DNA of 64,000 bases from Saccharopolyspora indica (GTDB lineage Bacteria; Actinomycetota; Actinomycetes; Mycobacteriales; Pseudonocardiaceae). The notes beneath the pieces were generated by a model that did not search any database, had not been told where the DNA came from, and was given only the letters and a program-made list of their open reading frames with translations. Of the stretch, positions 59,712 through 64,000 are shown piece by piece (within the stretch, counting starts at the first letter, position 1; every line of letters begins with the position of its first letter). The stretch is taken from NCBI RefSeq assembly GCF_027853965.1, contig NZ_JAQGLB010000008.1:186001-250000 (forward strand), given 5' to 3'. The translations under genes and the position numbers were made by a program.

Positions 59712-59823
59712 GTTTCCTCCATTGATGGATTTTTTGCCATATCTGTCGTTCAAATCCCGCTATGGGGAACGTGGAGAGATTAGCGTCCTTCGGCATCCTT
59801 GGAAAGAGGCTTCTTCGCGGGGG

Positions 59824-59829
59824 TAGAAT
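59824..59829 (+). promoter_or_regulatory. -10 element of the IclR gene, possibly leaderless
   Basis: TAGAAT lies 8 bases before GTG 59838. The 126-base divergent gap also holds AT-rich sequence (ATTTTTTGCCATATCTGTCG) suited to an IclR operator. Confidence 0.5.
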
Positions 59830-59837
59830 TCGGCATC

Positions 59838-60605
59838 GTGGAACTCGATACGCAGTCCTCCCAGCCGTACAGTGCGGCGGACGCCGACGGCCCGCGGCGT
59901 GTGCAGTCGGTGACCCGAGCCTTCGCGATCCTCGAGGCGGTCGCCCAGCACCGCGACGGCGCGCGATTGAGCGAGATCGCCCAGGTCGTCGGCTTGTCCC
60001 GGAGCACGACCCACAACCTGCTCGCCACCCTCGAATCGCTCGGCTACCTCGACCAGCCCTCCCGCGGTGGTCGCTACGTGCTGACCGAGCAGCTCACCGA
60101 GCTCGCGCGGGGCGGCGACACCGGCGACGACGCGCTGCGCGGACTGCTGCACCCCACGCTGGAACGGCTGGCCGAAGAAAGTCGCGAGACGTGCTACCTG
60201 GCCGTCCCCACGCTGCACGACTTCCGCTACCTCGATGCCGTCGAGTCCAGCCAGCCGTTGAAGCTCGGTGTTTCGCCAGGTACCCGAGAGCCGTTGCTGG
60301 GAACCGCGATCGGTCACATCCTGCTGGGCTTTCGGCCGGGCACCGCAGAGCGCGTGGCGGCGCGGTACCCGCAGGAGTGGGACCGCCACAAGGAAGCCGT
60401 CGCGGTGGCGCGAGAGCAGGGCTACGCACTCGACGTGGAGGTGTACCGGCCGGATCTGTGCTGCGTCGCGGTGCCGGTGTCCCAAGGAGGCAGGGTTCGG
60501 GCAGCCGTCGGCATCGCCGGCCCGGCCGGACGGCTGCCCGAAGCTCGCCTCCACGAACTGGCGGCCCTCGCAGCCGGAGTCATCGCGGAACTCCGCCTCG
60601 CGTAA
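59838..60605 (+). CDS. IclR family transcriptional regulator
   Basis: This 255-residue protein has winged helix-turn-helix RLSEIAQVVGLSRSTTHNLLATLESLGYL (about 38-66) and the C-terminal IclR effector domain with LAEESRETCYLAVP, GTREPLLGTAIGHILLGF and CCVAVPVSQGGRVRAAVGIAGPAGRL. The last of these is the hallmark ligand-pocket loop. It would regulate the divergent GlcG-MFS operon. The GTG start at 59838 is 8 bases after -10 TAGAAT. The effector is unknown, probably a small organic acid. Confidence 0.9.
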   Translation: MELDTQSSQPYSAADADGPRRVQSVTRAFAILEAVAQHRDGARLSEIAQVVGLSRSTTHNLLATLESLGYLDQPSRGGRYVLTEQLTELARGGDTGDDALRGLLHPTLERLAEESRETCYLAVPTLHDFRYLDAVESSQPLKLGVSPGTREPLLGTAIGHILLGFRPGTAERVAARYPQEWDRHKEAVAVAREQGYALDVEVYRPDLCCVAVPVSQGGRVRAAVGIAGPAGRLPEARLHELAALAAGVIAELRLA

Positions 60606-60748
60606 TCCTGCACCAGGAACGAGTCAGAGCACTGCGGAGTGGGGACGAGCGCTGTGCCTAGCTGTTTGCGCCGAGCGCTGACCGCGCGCCAGGCTCAGCC
60701 ACCACGAGCCGACGGCTGAAGCGTTCGGCGGCCCATCGAGCTGAGAGC

Positions 60749-61414
60749 TCAGCTGCTCTGCGGGTCGAGGCCTGCGTCGTGGACGAGGATGGCCACCTGG
60801 ACCCGGTTGTTGAAGTCGAGCTTGGTCAGGATCGCCGAGACGTGGGTCTTCACCGTGGCCAGGCCGATGTGGTGGCGGGCCGCGATCTCCGAGTTGGACC
60901 GGCCCGCGCCGATCTCGATCGCCACGGCGCGCTCTCGTTCGGCCAGCGAGTCCAGCTTGCGGCGGGCGGCTTCTCGGCGAGTGTCCGCTGCGGACTCGGT
61001 GACGCGGTCGATGAGCCTGCGGGTCACTTCCGGGGAGAGGACCGGACGTCCCTCCGCTGCCTGGCGGATCGCGACCACGAGCTCCTCGGGCGGGGTGTCC
61101 TTGAGCAGGAATCCGGCCGCTCCGGCGCGCAGGGCGCGCAGCACGTGCTCGTCGGCGTCGAAGGTGGTGAGCACGACGACCTGCGGTGCTCGCGGGCGGC
61201 GGCGGATCGCTTCGGTCGCGGTGAGGCCGTCCGCGCCGGGCATCCGGATGTCCATCAGCACGACGTCCGGGGAGTGGCGCTCGGCCAGCTCCACCGCCTG
61301 CGCACCGTCTCCGGCTTCGGCGACCACTCGCAGGTCGGGGGCGCCGCGCAGCATCATGGTCAGGCCGAAGCGGACTATCGGGTCGTCGTCCACGACCAGC
61401 ACGTCGACGGTCAC
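60749..61414 (-). CDS. NarL/LuxR-type response regulator
   Basis: The 221-residue receiver plus LuxR helix-turn-helix has DDDP near the start, phospho-acceptor Asp55 in VVLMDIRMPG and the conserved Lys in FLLKDTPPEEL. The C-terminal LuxR helices are SEIAARHHIGLATVKTHVSAIL. Its GTG overlaps the sensor-kinase stop by four bases (GTGA), so the two are translated together. It probably controls the divergent TAP-type hydrolase or membrane genes; the signal is unknown. Confidence 0.93.
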   Translation of the reverse strand: MTVDVLVVDDDPIVRFGLTMMLRGAPDLRVVAEAGDGAQAVELAERHSPDVVLMDIRMPGADGLTATEAIRRRPRAPQVVVLTTFDADEHVLRALRAGAAGFLLKDTPPEELVVAIRQAAEGRPVLSPEVTRRLIDRVTESAADTRREAARRKLDSLAERERAVAIEIGAGRSNSEIAARHHIGLATVKTHVSAILTKLDFNNRVQVAILVHDAGLDPQSS

Positions 61415-62565
61415 ACCGGCCACGGTAGCCGCATTCCGACCCGCCATTCGCCGGTACCGGTCGGTCCGTGTTCGAGGCTGCCGCCGACGAGCACGGCGCG
61501 TTCGGCCAGTCCGCGCAGACCTTCGCCGGAGCCGGTGGGTCGTGCGGACGGCCGTTCGTTGGTGATCTCGACGGCCAGGTGGTCGCCCGGCACGCCGGTG
61601 ATCCGGATGGTGACCGCTGCGCCGGGTGCGTGCTTCCGGGCGTTGGTCAGGCATTCCTGCACGAGCCGGTAGAGCGTGCGGCCCGTCGTCGCGGGGACGT
61701 CTCGCTCGCCGGTCGTCGCCCCGGAGTCGTCGCGCAGCTCGACCGGAGTCCCGGCATGCGCTGCTTCGTCGATCAGCTCGGCGACGTCCTCGACCCTCGG
61801 CAGCGGCAGTTCGCCCACCGGGGCGCGCAGCACGCCGATCACCTCGCGCAGGTCTTGCAGGGCGCGGTGCGCGTTCTCGCGGACCACCTCGGAGGCGCGG
61901 GTGATCTCCTCCGGTGATGCGTCGCGGTAGTAGGTCAGCGCGCCCGCGTGGACGCTGAGCAGGGACAACCGGTGGCCGAGGACGTCGTGCATCTCCCGCG
62001 CGAGGGCCTCGCGGGCTTCGTGCTGGGAGCGCTCGGCCCGCAGCTGGGCCTCGACTTCGGCGGCGGCGGCGCGGTCGCGCAACGATGCGACGAGCTGCCG
62101 CCGACTGCGCAGGAGCAGGCCCCACACGACCACGCAGAGGACGACCGCGACCTGGAGCGCGAACAGCGTCATCCCCGGGGCGGTGGGCCACGAGGTGGTC
62201 GGGCCGGGGCGCAGCGCCAGGAAGATCTCGAACGGGAGCAGGTTGGCCGCGGTCACCACCGCGATGACCCTGGGCGTGCAGTGCACGGCCACCGTGACCA
62301 GCGCGACGAACCCGGCGAGCGTGACGGACATGGCGAAGGTGCTCAGCACGACCACGCCGGCGGCGATCACCAGCGGGAAGCGGCGGCGCCACCACAGCGC
62401 GAGGCAGCCGATCAGGCCAGCGACCAGATCCAGGTGCAACACCCAGCGGGGCTCCAGCGGAGAGGCTTCCCACCAGCTCATCGCCGTGAACAGGCCGACC
62501 AGGAGCGCGAGCGCGATCAGCCCGCCGTCGATCGCTGCTCGTCGCCTGCCCGCCGCGTCGTTCAC
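61411..62565 (-). CDS. Sensor histidine kinase, HisKA_3 (NarX-like) type
   Basis: This 384-residue kinase has about five or six membrane helices in the first 165 residues and no large outside loop, so it probably senses within the membrane. The phospho-acceptor His lies in ALAREMHDVLGHRLSLLSVH (HisKA_3). The ATP domain has the N-box LTNARKHAPGA and a G-box GLRGLAERAVLVGGS. GTG 62565 was chosen over upstream codons because the preceding sequence is not family-like. Coupled to the response regulator, it forms a two-component system typical of actinomycetes. Confidence 0.92.
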   Translation of the reverse strand: MNDAAGRRRAAIDGGLIALALLVGLFTAMSWWEASPLEPRWVLHLDLVAGLIGCLALWWRRRFPLVIAAGVVVLSTFAMSVTLAGFVALVTVAVHCTPRVIAVVTAANLLPFEIFLALRPGPTTSWPTAPGMTLFALQVAVVLCVVVWGLLLRSRRQLVASLRDRAAAAEVEAQLRAERSQHEAREALAREMHDVLGHRLSLLSVHAGALTYYRDASPEEITRASEVVRENAHRALQDLREVIGVLRAPVGELPLPRVEDVAELIDEAAHAGTPVELRDDSGATTGERDVPATTGRTLYRLVQECLTNARKHAPGAAVTIRITGVPGDHLAVEITNERPSARPTGSGEGLRGLAERAVLVGGSLEHGPTGTGEWRVGMRLPWPV

Positions 62566-62723
62566 CGTGGCGAGCTTAGGCAGTACTCCGCGCCATCGCC
62601 TCCACCTGAGGAACCGCGCTGCTCCGACTTCGGTCGGGCAACCCGGGTCTTTCGATCGATCCGCGCCACCGGGTGGCTTCCCTACCGTCCCCGGCAGTGC
62701 TCGCGACATCCTTAGGAGACAAC

Positions 62724-64000
62724 GTGTTTCGTGTTCGTGCGACGCTCATCGCCCTGGGGGTGGTGTCGCTCGCCCTGACCGGCTGCGCCGCTCCGGCGGA
62801 GTCGAGACCGAGCCCCGACCTGGCGGAGTTCTACGGCCAGCAGATCACCTTCGAGCCGTGCGCGCCCTACGCGACGACAGCGGTGGACGAGAAGCTCTTC
62901 GCCGACACCCGTTTCGAGTGCGCGCGGGTGCAGGTCCCGCTGGATTACACCGATCCGGACGGCCCGCGGGGCGAGGTCGCCCTGCTGCGGCTGCCCGCGC
63001 GCGGCGAGAAGATCGGATCGCTGCTGGTCAACCCGGGCGGTCCGGGTGGGTCGGGGATGAGCTTCACCGCGCAGCTGGCGCCGCTGTGGACAGCGGGACC
63101 GGTGAACGAGCGGTTCGACGTGATCGGATTCGACCCGCGGGGCGTGGGTGCGTCCACGCCGCAGGCCAACTGCTTCACCGATGCCGAGAAGGACCGCGGC
63201 GAGGACTTCGGCGGCCAACTCGTGCCCGACGTTCCCGACGCGCAGGCGGCCCGGGAGGTGGCGCGGCGCTGCGCCGAGGGCTCCGGTGGGCCGCAGGCGC
63301 TGGCCAGCTTCGGCACCACGAACGTCGTGCGGGACATGGACGTGCTGCGCTCGGTGCTCGGCGACGAGAAGCTGTCCTACATGGGGTGGAGCTACGGGAC
63401 CCAGCTCGGCGCGATGTACGCCGAGGCGTTCCCGCAGAACGTGCGCGCGCTGGCGCTCGACGGCGCGTTCGACCCCGACCTCACCTCGGCGGAGTTCAAC
63501 ATCGCGCAGATGGCGGGCATCCAGCAGACCTTCGACCGGTACGCCGCAGACTGCGCCACCAGCGCCGATTGCCCGCTCGGCACCGACCCGACCCGGGCGA
63601 CCGAGGCGTTCCAGGACCTCGTGCGGCCCCTGCTGCAGAACCCGGCACCCACCGCGGACGGGCGCGGTCTGACCTACGACGCCGCCATGACCGCGGTGAC
63701 GAGCGCCCTGTACTCCTCGTCGCTGTGGCCGAAGGCCACCGAAGGACTCGCCGAGCTGGCCGCCGGACGCGGTGACCTCCTGCTGGCGCAGCGCGACATC
63801 TCCGCCGGGCGCGGGCCCGACGGCCGGTACAGCAACTCCGGCGACGCGGTCTACGCGATCCGGTGCATGGACGCACCGCGCCGCACCCCCGCCGAGCAGG
63901 CCGAGTTCGCCCGGCAGGTCAACGCCGCCGTCCCGTTCGCGGATCCCGGCCTGCCGGTGCCGCAATCGCACCACGAGTGCGAGGCCTGGCCCGAGCCGCC
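62724..64000 (+). CDS. TAP-type alpha/beta hydrolase lipoprotein (3' end off window)
   Basis: This protein begins FRVRATLIALGVVSLALTGC, a lipoprotein signal with lipobox LTGC at about residues 17-20, so it is anchored outside the membrane. The mature part is an alpha/beta hydrolase of the tripeptidyl aminopeptidase (TAP) family: oxyanion motif VNPGGPGGSGMSF, then VIGFDPRGVGAST and nucleophile YMGWSYGTQLGAMYAE. Asp and His of the triad lie beyond the window. AGGAGAC precedes GTG 62724. It diverges from the two-component system, a likely regulator. It would cleave N-terminal peptides or similar substrates. Confidence 0.9.
   Translation, partial: MFRVRATLIALGVVSLALTGCAAPAESRPSPDLAEFYGQQITFEPCAPYATTAVDEKLFADTRFECARVQVPLDYTDPDGPRGEVALLRLPARGEKIGSLLVNPGGPGGSGMSFTAQLAPLWTAGPVNERFDVIGFDPRGVGASTPQANCFTDAEKDRGEDFGGQLVPDVPDAQAAREVARRCAEGSGGPQALASFGTTNVVRDMDVLRSVLGDEKLSYMGWSYGTQLGAMYAEAFPQNVRALALDGAFDPDLTSAEFNIAQMAGIQQTFDRYAADCATSADCPLGTDPTRATEAFQDLVRPLLQNPAPTADGRGLTYDAAMTAVTSALYSSSLWPKATEGLAELAAGRGDLLLAQRDISAGRGPDGRYSNSGDAVYAIRCMDAPRRTPAEQAEFARQVNAAVPFADPGLPVPQSHHECEAWPEP

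Overview
The window comes from a high-GC actinomycete. Frequent GTG starts, G/C-ending codons, the ftsE-ftsX-smpB-ssrA order, a tmRNA tag of the form ADKSQREFALAA and C1-U72 initiator tRNAs all fit a member of the Pseudonocardiaceae. A Saccharopolyspora-like organism is my best guess, from gene style only and not from a database match.

Layout. 1-8.6 kb is core chromosome: the end of a UPF0182 membrane protein, two initiator tRNA genes, a PadR regulator, prfB, ftsE-ftsX, smpB and the tmRNA gene, with a metal-dependent hydrolase fused by overlap to smpB. 8.6-15 kb holds an FAD oxidoreductase with a divergent MarR regulator, a transporter coupled to a racemase-like protein, an SMI1/KNR4-LRR protein and an FMN/F420 split-barrel protein. 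15-33 kb is mainly catabolic. A CoA ligase, enoyl-CoA hydratase, thioesterase, amidohydrolase, TetR and amino-acid permease group shares a palindromic operator. A MoxR-VWA pair, two orphan genes, an Lrp-type regulator and a D-aminoacylase-transporter unit follow. 33-45 kb carries divergent regulator/target pairs, a UvrD-like helicase, a Cys-rich DUF1326 gene under copper-type (RicR/CsoR-like) operators, a DUF885 peptidase-like protein, a drug-type MFS protein, a type II NADH dehydrogenase-like protein and a phenylacetate-CoA-ligase-like enzyme. 45-64 kb has tRNA-Ala, an SseB/DUF1266 protein, a truncated XRE gene, an SDR/TetR pair, a secreted beta-propeller plus DUF305 pair, a DUF4132 unit, a MOSC protein, an orphan Cys-rich protein, an MFS-GlcG-IclR cluster, a two-component system and the start of a TAP-type lipoprotein hydrolase.

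Non-coding structure is the most unusual part. I find four repeat families. (1) A roughly 100-bp element sits just 3' of tRNA and tmRNA genes (four copies). (2) A 150-170-bp folded element occurs after prfB and after an MFS gene, and its stems differ between the two copies but stay paired. (3) A roughly 110-bp leader lies immediately upstream of a CoA ligase and an MFS gene, with a shorter third match before a TetR gene. (4) A 44-bp palindrome lies in three intergenic gaps. Several regulator-target pairs also have clear operators, and several genes have a -10 hexamer only 6-9 bases before the start codon, which suggests leaderless transcripts.
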